37,080 nt of DNA from a bacterium (lineage in GTDB: Bacteria; Bacteroidota; Bacteroidia; B-17B0; Aurantibacillaceae). Where the stretch lies: contig JAQSCW010000015.1 in the NCBI GenBank assembly GCA_029945625.1, forward strand, positions 1-37,080. Direction: 5' to 3'. The notes under the pieces were generated by a model that saw nothing but the letters and a program-made list of their open reading frames with translations, searched no databases and was not told the DNA's origin. Both the position numbers and the translations under genes were made by a program. This document shows, one piece after another, positions 22,150 to 30,364 of this stretch; positions within the stretch are counted from its first letter, which is position 1; each line of letters begins with the position of its first letter.

Positions 22150-22986
22150 ATGCCAAAACTTTTAGTCACCACCGATTTTTCCGAAAATTCAAAAGCTGGA
22201 ATCCGATTCGCTCTGCAACTGGCTTCGCAAACACGCGCTGAACTAGAATTTTATCACCTCGTTGAAATAACAAAGCCCACGGCATGGTCGGACCGAAAGT
22301 TCAAATTTTTAGCAGAAGAACGGCTTAAACAAGCGCTCTTCAAACTTAAAAAATTTGTAGCAAAGATTGTCCTTAAAAGTGGTCAGCCCGCCGGCAAACA
22401 CAGCTTTAGGGTGGTGATCGGAAACGATGCCAGCGAACATATTATTTCGCATGCAAAAAAGTCGAAATTCGATTACATTTGCATGAGCACCCACGGGGCA
22501 GGCAAACTGCGAAAATTAATTGGCACTCATGCATCCGCTTTAATTACGGCTTCTCCCATTCCGGTATTTGTAGTTCCCAAAGGCTATCGTTCAAAACCAA
22601 TTTCTAAACTGTTTTATGCGTCTGATTTTTCAAACCTGGCAAAAGAACTTAGTCAGGTTGATCAATTTGCCAAACTCATACATGCCCACCTCGAAGTGTA
22701 TCATTTTGATTACCTCCTTCATGTGGATGAAAATAGAAAAAAACTGGAGGCAAAGGCAGCTAAATTTAAAAAACCATCTATCACGTTTAACTTCAAAAGA
22801 TTAGAGGTAGAGTTCACGCTTGCTGATCATTTGAAAAAATACGTACAAAAAATAAGATCCCAACTCTTAATCTTATTTACCAAACAAAACAGAACCTGGT
22901 ACGACAAGCTTTTGCGCAATGCCAGTTCGGCAGAAATGACTTTTCACTCCAAGACACCACTTCTGGTATTCAGAAAAAGAAAGTAA
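22150..22986 (+). CDS. Universal stress protein, tandem domains, degenerate nucleotide loop
   Basis: The 278-residue protein has a first Usp domain (about 1-148, starting with LLVTTDFSENSKAG) and a diverged second domain (about 155-278, starting LFYASDFSNLAK). The nucleotide loop reads STHGAGKLRKLIGTHAS: the first Gly of G-x2-G-x9-G(S/T) is Ser and the spacer is one residue short, so ATP binding is doubtful. The protein is unusually basic with many lysines. It is followed after 26 bases by a secreted thioredoxin and then by another Usp gene, forming a three-gene operon behind a paired-site promoter. It is most similar in layout to the Usp proteins at 5638 and 23461. Confidence 0.82.
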   Translation: MPKLLVTTDFSENSKAGIRFALQLASQTRAELEFYHLVEITKPTAWSDRKFKFLAEERLKQALFKLKKFVAKIVLKSGQPAGKHSFRVVIGNDASEHIISHAKKSKFDYICMSTHGAGKLRKLIGTHASALITASPIPVFVVPKGYRSKPISKLFYASDFSNLAKELSQVDQFAKLIHAHLEVYHFDYLLHVDENRKKLEAKAAKFKKPSITFNFKRLEVEFTLADHLKKYVQKIRSQLLILFTKQNRTWYDKLLRNASSAEMTFHSKTPLLVFRKRK

Positions 22987-23012
22987 AAAAAAGTGATCAA
23001 AAAATAACGGCC

Positions 23013-23441
23013 ATGCAACTTTTCAAATCTCTTAACATAAAACTTTCAATTGGGTTTCTAATTTCCCTGTTTTCAAGCCTGATTGGCCAAAATTGTGATG
23101 ATACCACGGATGCAGCAAACAGAGGCCCGGTTAAAGCAACTGTGGCGCAATTCACAAAATGGACCAATCGCAGCGACAAGCTGGTATTGGTGTACTTTTC
23201 GGCAGATTGGTGCATTGTGTGCAAAAAACAAAAACCTATCCTAAATGAAGTAAAAGAGGAAAAGAAAAACAGTTGCGAAGTGATCTCATTTGATATGGAA
23301 TGTAACCCCCTTATTGCCGAACATTTTGAAGTAGATGCCTTGCCGGTGATTCTGATTTATAAGAAAGGGAAGTTGACATTTAGCCAAAAAGGACTCATCA
23401 CAAAAACTAATTTAGTAGCCACTTTGCAACTTTACGAATAA
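23013..23441 (+). CDS. Secreted thioredoxin-like protein
   Basis: The 142-residue protein carries an N-terminal signal peptide (LSIGFLISLFSSLIG, cleavage probably near residue 26) and a thioredoxin domain with YFSADWCIVCKKQKP, catalytic Cys67/Cys70, and the cis-proline in DALPVILIY. The WCIVC active site differs from the WCGPC of the cytosolic thioredoxin; the residues between the cysteines set redox potential, so an oxidised-side or specialised partner is likely. Extra cysteines lie at 28, 89 and 97. It acts in the periplasm. It sits between two Usp genes and is probably co-transcribed with both. Confidence 0.85.
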   Translation: MQLFKSLNIKLSIGFLISLFSSLIGQNCDDTTDAANRGPVKATVAQFTKWTNRSDKLVLVYFSADWCIVCKKQKPILNEVKEEKKNSCEVISFDMECNPLIAEHFEVDALPVILIYKKGKLTFSQKGLITKTNLVATLQLYE

Positions 23442-23460
23442 AGATACCCCATGGTAAATT

Positions 23461-24309
23461 ATGAAAACACTGCTCGTTCCAACCGACTTTTCTGAAAGTG
23501 CCGACAATGCGCTCAATTATGCCATCGAATTTGCGTTAAAAGATCACTCTAAGATCATTTTATTGCATTCGGATGAGCTAGATTACCAAACATTTCTATA
23601 TACTCTTATTGTACCTGCAAACGATGCCATCAAGAGCGTTACGCACCAATTACTCCGCGATCGCGCCTTGAAAATTGGAAGAACCGGCGTGTTGGAATAC
23701 GATTCTATCCTAAAAAATAGTTCTTTGTCCGATGCCATCCTCAGCACAGCCGAAGAACAACACGTTGATCTTATCATTATGGGTACAAAGGGAGCTCATG
23801 GCCTCAAGAAATTTCTTGCCGGAAGCAATACCGCAAGTATTGTCGAAAATGCCCATTGCCCCGTTATTGCTGTCCCCGAAAATGCTCACTATAAAGACAT
23901 ACGCAAGATTACCTATGCAACCGACTATCATGAAAGTGATGTGCCCGCCTTCCAAAAATTAATACGGATTGTAAAGCCCTTTTCGGCAGAGTTGGAAATC
24001 GTTCATGTTTCTTCACCGGCAGTTGCACAAAATTCATCCGACCATGAAAAAATGCAACAATTCCTCAGTAAATTGCATCTACTCGAAGGCGGTGAAGCCA
24101 TTTCCTTCAAAATTCTGGAAGGAGAGAACCTTGCTGAAAAATTTGAAGACTACGTGAACTCAGGTGGAACGAACCTCCTAGTTATGAATACACAGCAGCG
24201 TAATTTAGTTGAGAAATTACTTAATGATAGTATTTCGAAGGAGATTACCTACCACGCGAAGGTGCCCCTTTTGGTATTTCACCATACCAAACAACCCATC
24301 GTGTTTTAA
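23461..24309 (+). CDS. Universal stress protein, tandem UspA domains
   Basis: The 282-residue protein has two Usp domains (about 1-143 and 148-275). The first carries an intact ATP-binding motif, GTKGAHGLKKFLAGS, which follows G-x2-G-x9-G-S exactly, unlike the Usp proteins at 5638 and 22150. It also contains the classical LVPTDFSESADNAL start and the CPVIAVPE end of the domain. The second domain is diverged. The gene is third in the operon starting at 22150, 19 bases after the secreted thioredoxin, and so is inferred to fall under the same FNR-like control. It is the most canonical Usp of the three. Confidence 0.92.
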   Translation: MKTLLVPTDFSESADNALNYAIEFALKDHSKIILLHSDELDYQTFLYTLIVPANDAIKSVTHQLLRDRALKIGRTGVLEYDSILKNSSLSDAILSTAEEQHVDLIIMGTKGAHGLKKFLAGSNTASIVENAHCPVIAVPENAHYKDIRKITYATDYHESDVPAFQKLIRIVKPFSAELEIVHVSSPAVAQNSSDHEKMQQFLSKLHLLEGGEAISFKILEGENLAEKFEDYVNSGGTNLLVMNTQQRNLVEKLLNDSISKEITYHAKVPLLVFHHTKQPIVF

Positions 24310-24471
24310 CGTATAAGTAAAAAAAGATGAAGTTCCTCAGGATCACACAAACATGTAACCGGCTGCACAAAACATCTATAATCTATTCGATCTCTAATAT
24401 TGATAAATATCACCTCAAACTTTTTCCTTTTTCACCTCTTATTGTGTAATTTAACCTTCAAAACCAAAACA

Positions 24472-24702
24472 ATGAGCGAATCGCAATCAAACACCGGAAA
24501 ACTTATTGGAGCCCTGCTATTGGGTCTTGCTGCAGGCGCAGCCCTTGGAATACTGTTGGCCCCCGACAAAGGCAGTGAAACCCGAAAGAAACTGGCCGAT
24601 GGGGCAAAAGGTTTTGCAGACGATTTAAAGGATAAACTAAAAGAGGGTCTAACTAATATGACCCAAAAATTTGAAGATCCCGAATCAGAAAACCCGGTTT
24701 AA
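24472..24702 (+). CDS. YtxH-domain small membrane protein
   Basis: The frame opens at 24400, but the ATG at 24472 gives [41 protein letters not shown], split here as the lead, a glycine-rich membrane span (about 10-29), the [14 protein letters not shown] signature and an amphipathic helix. This is the YtxH family, small general-stress proteins of unknown action, at the usual length of about 76 residues. It starts a run of small envelope-stress genes (holin-like protein at 24732, then 25097 and 25492). Two TGA-N6-TCA motifs lie upstream (24328-24339 and 24401-24412) but neither has the spacing of the regulon promoters. Confidence 0.85.
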   Translation: MSESQSNTGKLIGALLLGLAAGAALGILLAPDKGSETRKKLADGAKGFADDLKDKLKEGLTNMTQKFEDPESENPV

Positions 24703-24731
24703 TACTACCAAAGTAAAAAGGCCTCAAGAAT

Positions 24732-25085
24732 ATGGCGGATACAAAAATAGAAGAACTATTCTCAAACCTAAAGGAGTACATTGCCTTGCAGGTGGAGATT
24801 CTTAAACTCCAAGTGATCGGCAAAGTTGCTACCTTGACCGGAAATTTGGTATCCGTTCTCTTACTCACAGTGGTGAGCTTTATGGCCCTAATATTCTTCA
24901 GTATTGCAGCCGCACTCTATCTGGCAGAACGCCTGGGTAGCAATCTGCAAGGCTTTTTAATAATTGCTGCCTTTTATGGTATAAGTGTGATTGTGTTTAT
25001 AGTGTTTCAAAAACCGTTAATTAGAAATCCGGTGAGAGACAAACTTATTAAAGAACTGTTGAAAAAGAAATCGGAACAAAAATAA
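24732..25085 (+). CDS. Holin superfamily III / DUF1469 (YqjE-like) membrane protein
   Basis: The 117-residue protein has an amphipathic N-terminal helix (about 5-30), two closely spaced membrane spans (about 35-60 and 70-93), and a lysine-rich tail. This is the layout of the phage holin superfamily III/DUF1469 proteins, typified by YqjE, which are encoded with YtxH or YqjD-like proteins in stress operons and are not known to act in lysis there. The order YtxH, YqjE-like, small soluble protein is common in Bacteroidota. Spacing of 29 bases before and 11 after supports an operon. Confidence 0.78.
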   Translation: MADTKIEELFSNLKEYIALQVEILKLQVIGKVATLTGNLVSVLLLTVVSFMALIFFSIAAALYLAERLGSNLQGFLIIAAFYGISVIVFIVFQKPLIRNPVRDKLIKELLKKKSEQK

Positions 25086-25096
25086 ATTCAACCATC

Positions 25097-25495
25097 ATGG
25101 ACTCCGTTAACATCCGCAATCATGAAGACCTTAGGAAACACCTGAGCTATTTGATTGCCGAAAAAGAAAAACGATCGGTTCTAATAATAGCGGATGCAAA
25201 AGAAGTTGTTGAGGTGTTTTACCATCCGGCAAAAATTATTAAGAAAACCATCGGTGAACTAGCGGGCGATACGAATTTTCGATCCGACCTCATTCTAATA
25301 GCCGTAAACGCAGCTTCAAATTTTATTGGCCGCAAAGTAGCCGGTACGACACTTAGCGCGCTTCTTACCCTTTTAATCGACAAAGTGACCGCGGGGAAGA
25401 AGGGCGAGCCAACGTCAAACTTTTTAAGTAAAATTTTTTCCACGATCTCGGGCAAAAAGTCCGGGCAAAACAAATCTAAAGAATCAGAACTATGA
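25097..25495 (+). CDS. Uncharacterised protein of the YtxH/holin-like cluster
   Basis: I do not recognise this 132-residue protein. It has a polar N-terminal part (about 1-75, with LIADAKEVVEVFYHPAKI), then a mildly hydrophobic, alanine- and leucine-rich segment (about 78-108, with AVNAASNFIGRKVAGTTLSAL), and a lysine- and serine-rich tail. It could be a peripheral membrane protein, in the position occupied by YqjK-like proteins in enterobacterial clusters, but no sequence similarity to those is claimed. The last bases overlap the start of the next gene by four (ATGA), showing translational coupling. Confidence 0.55.
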   Translation: MDSVNIRNHEDLRKHLSYLIAEKEKRSVLIIADAKEVVEVFYHPAKIIKKTIGELAGDTNFRSDLILIAVNAASNFIGRKVAGTTLSALLTLLIDKVTAGKKGEPTSNFLSKIFSTISGKKSGQNKSKESEL

Positions 25496-25914
25496 AAAAG
25501 CAAACAGGCATCTGGATTGACGGTTCAAAAGCAATTGTCATCGCATTAAAAGGAGGAAAAGAGACGGTTCAAGAGATCGCCTCTGAAATTGAAACGAGCG
25601 TACATCATGCGCACGAGGGAGACAAAGGTTCGTTTATGGGCGCAAGGCATATTAATAACGAGAAGAAAATTGATGAGCGCAAGAAACATCAGGTTGATCA
25701 GTTTCTCGACAAAGTAATAAATCAGGTAAAAGAAGCCGATGAACTTTTTGTAATGGGACCTGCCTCGTTAAAACTGAAGCTAAAAACCCGAATAGAAGAA
25801 AATCATCTTATTAAAAACAAACTTAAAGGAGTTGAAACGTCGGCCCAAATGACTATAAATCAATGCGTAGAAAAAGTAAAAACTTTTTACAAGGAAAGTA
25901 ATTCAGCAAACTGA
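25492..25914 (+). CDS. Small baeRF/host-attachment-like protein
   Basis: The 140-residue protein begins GIWIDGSKAIVIALKGG and later has VDQFLDKVINQVKEADELFVMGPASLKLKLKTRIEE and a final MTINQCVEKVKTFY segment. This pattern (WIDxxxAxIV start, then ADELFVxGPxxxKxxLxxxI, then MTxxQxxxKVxxFY) recalls a family annotated as translational machinery or host-attachment proteins related to eRF1 domain 2 (baeRF), seen widely in stress gene clusters. Here it is at the short end of the range, with no catalytic residue known. The ATG overlaps the preceding stop by four bases. Function in translation is inference only. Confidence 0.5.
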   Translation: MKKQTGIWIDGSKAIVIALKGGKETVQEIASEIETSVHHAHEGDKGSFMGARHINNEKKIDERKKHQVDQFLDKVINQVKEADELFVMGPASLKLKLKTRIEENHLIKNKLKGVETSAQMTINQCVEKVKTFYKESNSAN

Positions 25915-26044
25915 AGAATGAAGGAGGTAGAACATGGGTGGGTGCAGATTATTTTTTAATTCAATATAAAGTTTCACTTTCCTAATGTACCTTTATCTCA
26001 GATAATTTTCGATCTTCATTTAGTCATATACAAAATTTAACATT

Positions 26045-26452
26045 ATGAAACCGTCAGAAGAAACTCTTAAAAAACTCTATCAAAACCTCGGAAAATTATT
26101 CTATGCCATTGCTGCTGCTGATAATAAGGTTAGCCAGGCTGAAATAAATACACTGGTAAAACTGGTAAATACAGAATGGCTCCCGATGGAAAAAATGGAG
26201 GATGAATACGGCACTGACGAGGTGTTTCAGATAGAAATAATATTTGACTGGTTGCTCGAGGAGGAAGCTAATCCTGCTGTGTGTATGGCCGACTTTAAGG
26301 CTTTTAAGAAAGCACATGAAAGTTTGTTTACCGATAAGGTTAAAAAACTGACTTGGAAAACTGCGAGTTCGATCGCCTCTGCTTTTTCGGGAAAAAACAA
26401 ATCAGAACTAATTATGCTTCACGAATTGAGTGCCGTATTGAAGGCACATTAA
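26045..26452 (+). CDS. TerB-like small helical protein
   Basis: The 135-residue protein is the third TerB-like protein of the window, with the signature QNLGKLFYAIAAADNKVSQAE at about residues 13-33 (Asn replaces the usual Gly after AAAD) and the helical, acidic remainder. It shares this segment with 2039-2437 and 12017-12433; the LFYAIAAAD core is strongest in this copy. It has no signal peptide. It stands about 130 bases after the baeRF-like gene with no FNR-like site before it, so its control differs from the other two. Function unknown. Confidence 0.65.
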   Translation: MKPSEETLKKLYQNLGKLFYAIAAADNKVSQAEINTLVKLVNTEWLPMEKMEDEYGTDEVFQIEIIFDWLLEEEANPAVCMADFKAFKKAHESLFTDKVKKLTWKTASSIASAFSGKNKSELIMLHELSAVLKAH

Positions 26453-26659
26453 ATACTAATATAATCAAAAAGGCCTGTCAAAACGTGGCAAAGCCTATTT
26501 CATACGCACGAAAAGTTTGCTTGTCCTGTTGTTAAACATGATCTTTACGCATGCGACATTGCTAATTTTCCCCTTCACGAAGAATCACTTTTTTTTGAGG
26601 TTCGAGGGGAAGAATAAAACAGACCGGGGAAACTGTAATCGGGCCTAAAAAACAAAACC

Positions 26660-27070
26660 ATGAAAACACTAGTTCAATTTGCCTTTGCGCTGATTGTAAT
26701 TGCCGGCCTCACCATTACAAGCTGTAAGAAAGAAGTGAGCGGATGTACAGACACCAAAGCTACCAATTACAACTCGAAGGCCACGCAGGATAATGGAACT
26801 TGCAGCTATCCTGCAGCATGCGAAACCAATAAAACCGGTGAAGTTTACTTTATTAATCACAGCAAGTCGAACAGTACCTATGACATTATTTGGGATGGCG
26901 TAAAAATTGCCACAGTTCCCCCGAATGAAAGTAGCAACGTATTCGCGTACCCTGCAAACGTGCAACATTCACTCGTGTTCCGTTATACGAATACAGCGAA
27001 TAATTCTTGCACACCCAGCACGCCATACCTAACACAATGCCAGCGTTTGTGGTTTGATTGCTCGCAGTAA
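26660..27070 (+). CDS. Lipoprotein with GCTDxxATNYN motif
   Basis: The 136-residue protein has a lipoprotein signal (LTITSC, Cys22) and then the Bacteroidota extracellular motif GCTDTKATNYNSKATQDNGTCSY (29-51, described here as GCTD..ATNYN..A..D.GTC). The remainder has VYFINHS and a beta-rich stretch with paired cysteines (115, 126, 134), which may form disulphides. It is therefore exported and anchored in a membrane, probably the outer one. The 207-base gap in front holds no recognised promoter or FNR-like site, and an ABC exporter operon converges on it from the right. No function can be assigned. Confidence 0.7.
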   Translation: MKTLVQFAFALIVIAGLTITSCKKEVSGCTDTKATNYNSKATQDNGTCSYPAACETNKTGEVYFINHSKSNSTYDIIWDGVKIATVPPNESSNVFAYPANVQHSLVFRYTNTANNSCTPSTPYLTQCQRLWFDCSQ

Positions 27071-27151
27071 TAATTTGTAGGACATAGAATCTCCGGCATC
27101 TTTTTTACTTATCTGCTAAACTAAATTAGTAGTAGGTTAAAGCACCTCTGC

Positions 27152-27832
27152 TCACATGCGAATAATCTTTCCGTCTTCCATTTCAATGATACGGTGGGTG
27201 CGTGCAGCAAATTCGTTGTCGTGCGTTACAATTAAAAGTGACTGGTGATAGACCTCCGCCAGTTCTTTAAAGATATTAAATACCACTTCGCTGTTCTTGA
27301 TATCGAGATTTCCTGTTGGTTCATCCCCCATAATGATAAGGGGATCATTGATCAGAGAACGACCAATAGCCACCCGTTGTTTTTGTCCTCCCGATAACTG
27401 ATTGGGCCGCTTCAATGCTTCACGCTCAATACCCAGAATTTTCAATTTTTCATAAGCTCGGTGCTCCACTTCCTGCTCCGAGTATTTTCCTAGTTTCAGG
27501 CCGGGTAGCATCACGTTTCGCAGAACAGAAAATTCGTTGAGCAAATAATGGAATTGAAAAACAAAACCAATCTTTTCGTTTCGAACACTGGCCAGTTGAG
27601 GTTCATTTTTCGTTTTCATATCCTCTCCGTCAATTTTCAAAATACCTTCATAATCGGTATCCATGGTTGAAAGAATGTACAAAAGTGTCGATTTCCCGCA
27701 TCCCGACTTTCCAATCACGGACACAAATTCACCTTTGCTTACCGAAAACGTAATGTCTTTTAAAACTTGCAAGCGTACCGGGTCATGAAAGTATTTCGAC
27801 ACAGATTTAGCTTCAAGGATAATGTTGTTCAT
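27152..27832 (-). CDS. ABC exporter ATPase (LolD/MacB type)
   Basis: I start at the ATG on 27830-27832 (226 residues, MNNIILEAKSVSKYF); the longer frame from 27865 overlaps the permease gene. The motifs are Walker A GKSGCGKS (41-48), signature LSGGQKQR, Walker B LIIMGDEPTGNLD and the H-loop in LIVTHDNEF. The EPTGNLD form marks the LolD/MacB/FtsE group that drives mechanotransmission permeases. Together with the permease (27834-29093) and adaptor (29090-30172) it forms a tripartite-type ABC exporter. The permease stop is two bases upstream of this ATG. Confidence 0.88.
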   Translation of the reverse strand: MNNIILEAKSVSKYFHDPVRLQVLKDITFSVSKGEFVSVIGKSGCGKSTLLYILSTMDTDYEGILKIDGEDMKTKNEPQLASVRNEKIGFVFQFHYLLNEFSVLRNVMLPGLKLGKYSEQEVEHRAYEKLKILGIEREALKRPNQLSGGQKQRVAIGRSLINDPLIIMGDEPTGNLDIKNSEVVFNIFKELAEVYHQSLLIVTHDNEFAARTHRIIEMEDGKIIRM

Positions 27833-27833
27833 T

Positions 27834-29093
27834 TTATTTTCCTCTGATAATAACCACCGGGTCAATTTTACTCGCTTTCAGGGAGGGAAAATAACCGGCA
27901 AAATAAGTAGTAACTAAAGAAAAAACGCCGCCAATGATATAGAATTTAGCATCGTAGTTAACCGGATAGGTCTTTACCATGGGTAAGGCCGCGGTGATGA
28001 AGGGAATCTGATCAATTAAAAGTGACACCCCGAAACCAAACAGCAAACCCAATAAACCTCCAAAAATACCAATACTCAGCGCTATGGAAATAAAAATCCG
28101 GTTCACATCTTTCCCCGAAAATCCCGTTGCTTTTAGAATAGCAATTGAATCCATTTTTTCATAGATCATCATATTTAAAATATTATAAATACCAAAGCCG
28201 GCCACGATGAGTAGAGTGATGCCAACTGCATAGGAAATAAGAGAGCGTACAAAACTACCCGTTTCAAATTGCGCATTGGCCGTTTGAATATCAAGCGCCT
28301 TTACATTGAATAAAGCCGTGTATTCTTTTGCAACAAGAGGTGCCTGATTCAAGTCTTTTAATTTGATCTGAATGTCGGTGATGTAGTTGGCTGGTTCCCC
28401 CAGTAATTTTTGTGTGGTGGTTATAGACGCATAACTTTGAACCTTGTCCAGTTCCTGAATTCCCGATTGATAAAACCCAACCACTTTCAGAAACATTCTC
28501 TCGCCCTTAGCTGTTGTCACCTGAATTACAGCTCCCAAATTAGCAACCATCTTTTCAGCGGCACCCTTCCCTAATACAATGCTGTTTGGCGTGTTTTGCA
28601 AATCCATATAATTTCCTCCAACAACATAATCACTGAATAAGAAAAGTCGGTTCTCCGCCTCCACATCAATTCCATTAATCACACCTGTCATATCTATTGG
28701 GCCCACATTATAAAACACCTGCGCCGTGATCTTAGGAGCAAGACCCAACACACGCGTATCGGATTTCAGAAACTTTATTATGGCAGCATTATTATAAATC
28801 TCGAGCCGTTCATTTTTAGGTTTTACGCTGCTCACAAAATTATGAAAGGATCGGAATTTGGAAGAGCGATCGATAGGCTGCACAGGGCTGGGTTCAATTT
28901 CTTTGTATAAGCGGATGTGTGGGGTGCGATTCAGAATAAGACCATCGAGCAGGTCATTGAGTCCATTCATAAAGCCCAGCAGTGCGATAAACATGGTGAT
29001 ACTGAAGGTAACGCCAATAGCAGCCACCAACGTTTGTTTCCAACGTGCCATTAATAAAGAACGCGCAACACTGGCAATCAATCCGTATTTCAT
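27834..29093 (-). CDS. MacB/FtsX-type ABC permease
   Basis: The 419-residue protein has the LolC/E or MacB-like topology: a first membrane span (about 20-43), a large periplasmic domain (about 45-280) and three C-terminal spans (about 283-310, 335-362 and 385-412). The coupling region includes MIYEKMDSIAILKATGFSG (about 310-330), the standard FtsX-family sequence. It belongs with the adaptor encoded upstream, with which it overlaps by ATGA, and the ATPase downstream. The substrate is unknown; the combination resembles DevBCA or MacAB rather than the lipoprotein sorter, because the adaptor is present. Confidence 0.85.
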   Translation of the reverse strand: MKYGLIASVARSLLMARWKQTLVAAIGVTFSITMFIALLGFMNGLNDLLDGLILNRTPHIRLYKEIEPSPVQPIDRSSKFRSFHNFVSSVKPKNERLEIYNNAAIIKFLKSDTRVLGLAPKITAQVFYNVGPIDMTGVINGIDVEAENRLFLFSDYVVGGNYMDLQNTPNSIVLGKGAAEKMVANLGAVIQVTTAKGERMFLKVVGFYQSGIQELDKVQSYASITTTQKLLGEPANYITDIQIKLKDLNQAPLVAKEYTALFNVKALDIQTANAQFETGSFVRSLISYAVGITLLIVAGFGIYNILNMMIYEKMDSIAILKATGFSGKDVNRIFISIALSIGIFGGLLGLLFGFGVSLLIDQIPFITAALPMVKTYPVNYDAKFYIIGGVFSLVTTYFAGYFPSLKASKIDPVVIIRGK

Positions 29094-30172
29094 TGGGCAG
29101 GTTTTATCAGTTCATCATCAGCCGTCAATCCTTCCGTGATCTCGATCATCTTATAATCCTTTAGCCCCGTCTTCACCTTTACCATATTATCTTTTCCTTT
29201 TAGCACCATTGAATCGTTGATCATAAAATTGCGGGGTATCAACAGCGCTTTTTCTTTGGAGGTTAATACAATATTGGCTTCAAAGGTGATGTTGGGATAA
29301 ATGACCTCGGGACGATCAGTAAATTCAGCCTCCACTAAAAATGTTTTGCTCCTTTCATTCATCATCGGATTGATTCGTGTAATTTTTGCCTCAAACACTC
29401 TTCCCCGGTAACTATCTAGCACCACCAAAACCGGTAGGTCTTTCTTAATTTTGATGATATCGTATTCGTCTACCTGCATTTCCAGAATAAAATTTTTGGC
29501 GTCGCCCAGAGTTGCCAAAGGTGTTTGCATACTCACTATCTCCCCTTTTACCTTGTTAAGATTATAAACAACACCATCGATCTCACTCTTCAACGTAAAG
29601 TCACTCTCCACCAGCGAAGAAATCAGCAGGTTCTTTTTCGATTGAAGAGAGGTGAAATCCAATTGGCGTTTCAGATCCCAATACCTGATTTTTGCCGAAG
29701 AATAGGCGTTTTTTGAATTCTGATACGACAGCTCCCGTTGCTCTAACTCCACCTTGGTACCAATGTTTTGTTCCCATAAGTTAAGCGATCTATAATACAA
29801 CGCTGAATCAACTTTCAACTTATTTCGTGCCAATTCAATACCAAGTTGCGCTTCATTGAGTTTACCCTGATTGGCGTTGAAATCTGAAAATTCAGCGGCA
29901 AGCCCTGCATTTTCTTTGTTCAAACGCTGCGCTTCACTCGCAATTGATAAAATAGGCTCGCCCTTCTTCACCGAATCTCCCTCCTTCACGTAAATAGTTT
30001 CAATAAGGCCGTTCACCGTAGCAAACGCCTCATACTGATTTTTGCTTTTTAGGATGCCTGAGGCGTAAATAGATTCAGAAATTGCAGAAAATACAGGTTT
30101 TACCTTTTCAACCTTGCTCCTGCAAGATAAAAAGAAAATAGAGAGGAGAAAAAAACACAAAAACGATTTCAT
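29090..30172 (-). CDS. Periplasmic adaptor lipoprotein (HlyD/MacA type) of the ABC exporter
   Basis: The ATG at 30170-30172 gives a 360-residue protein with lipobox FFLSC (Cys17); the frame from 30181 adds only three residues. It has the membrane-fusion layout: a lipoyl-like half (GLIETIYVKEGDSVKKGEPIL, near 50-70), a coiled-coil hairpin (about 78-165), a second lipoyl half and a beta-barrel (VDEYDIIKIKKDLPVLV). Such adaptors link an inner-membrane ABC permease to an outer-membrane TolC-like channel, which is not encoded here. The stop overlaps the permease start (ATGA). Confidence 0.85.
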   Translation of the reverse strand: MKSFLCFFLLSIFFLSCRSKVEKVKPVFSAISESIYASGILKSKNQYEAFATVNGLIETIYVKEGDSVKKGEPILSIASEAQRLNKENAGLAAEFSDFNANQGKLNEAQLGIELARNKLKVDSALYYRSLNLWEQNIGTKVELEQRELSYQNSKNAYSSAKIRYWDLKRQLDFTSLQSKKNLLISSLVESDFTLKSEIDGVVYNLNKVKGEIVSMQTPLATLGDAKNFILEMQVDEYDIIKIKKDLPVLVVLDSYRGRVFEAKITRINPMMNERSKTFLVEAEFTDRPEVIYPNITFEANIVLTSKEKALLIPRNFMINDSMVLKGKDNMVKVKTGLKDYKMIEITEGLTADDELIKPAQ

Positions 30173-30364
30173 CACCCACAAAGTTATCTAATACTAGGCC
30201 AAAAATGTAGGGCATTGCTCAGGAAAAAACATGATTGTTGTCTTTTATAACAAGGAAAAACTGTTTCTTTCGCTCGCCGAATTCCGGGCTGCTGAGGATT
30301 TTCCTCTACTTCTTTTTTCAAAAACACTCATCCTGCCTTTCCCTAAAAGGGTTGCACTCCCCTC

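Noticed and set aside
26468-26495. AGGC/GCCT hairpin after the third TerB-like gene as a terminator
   Set aside because: The arms are only four bases with a long loop and no T-tract.
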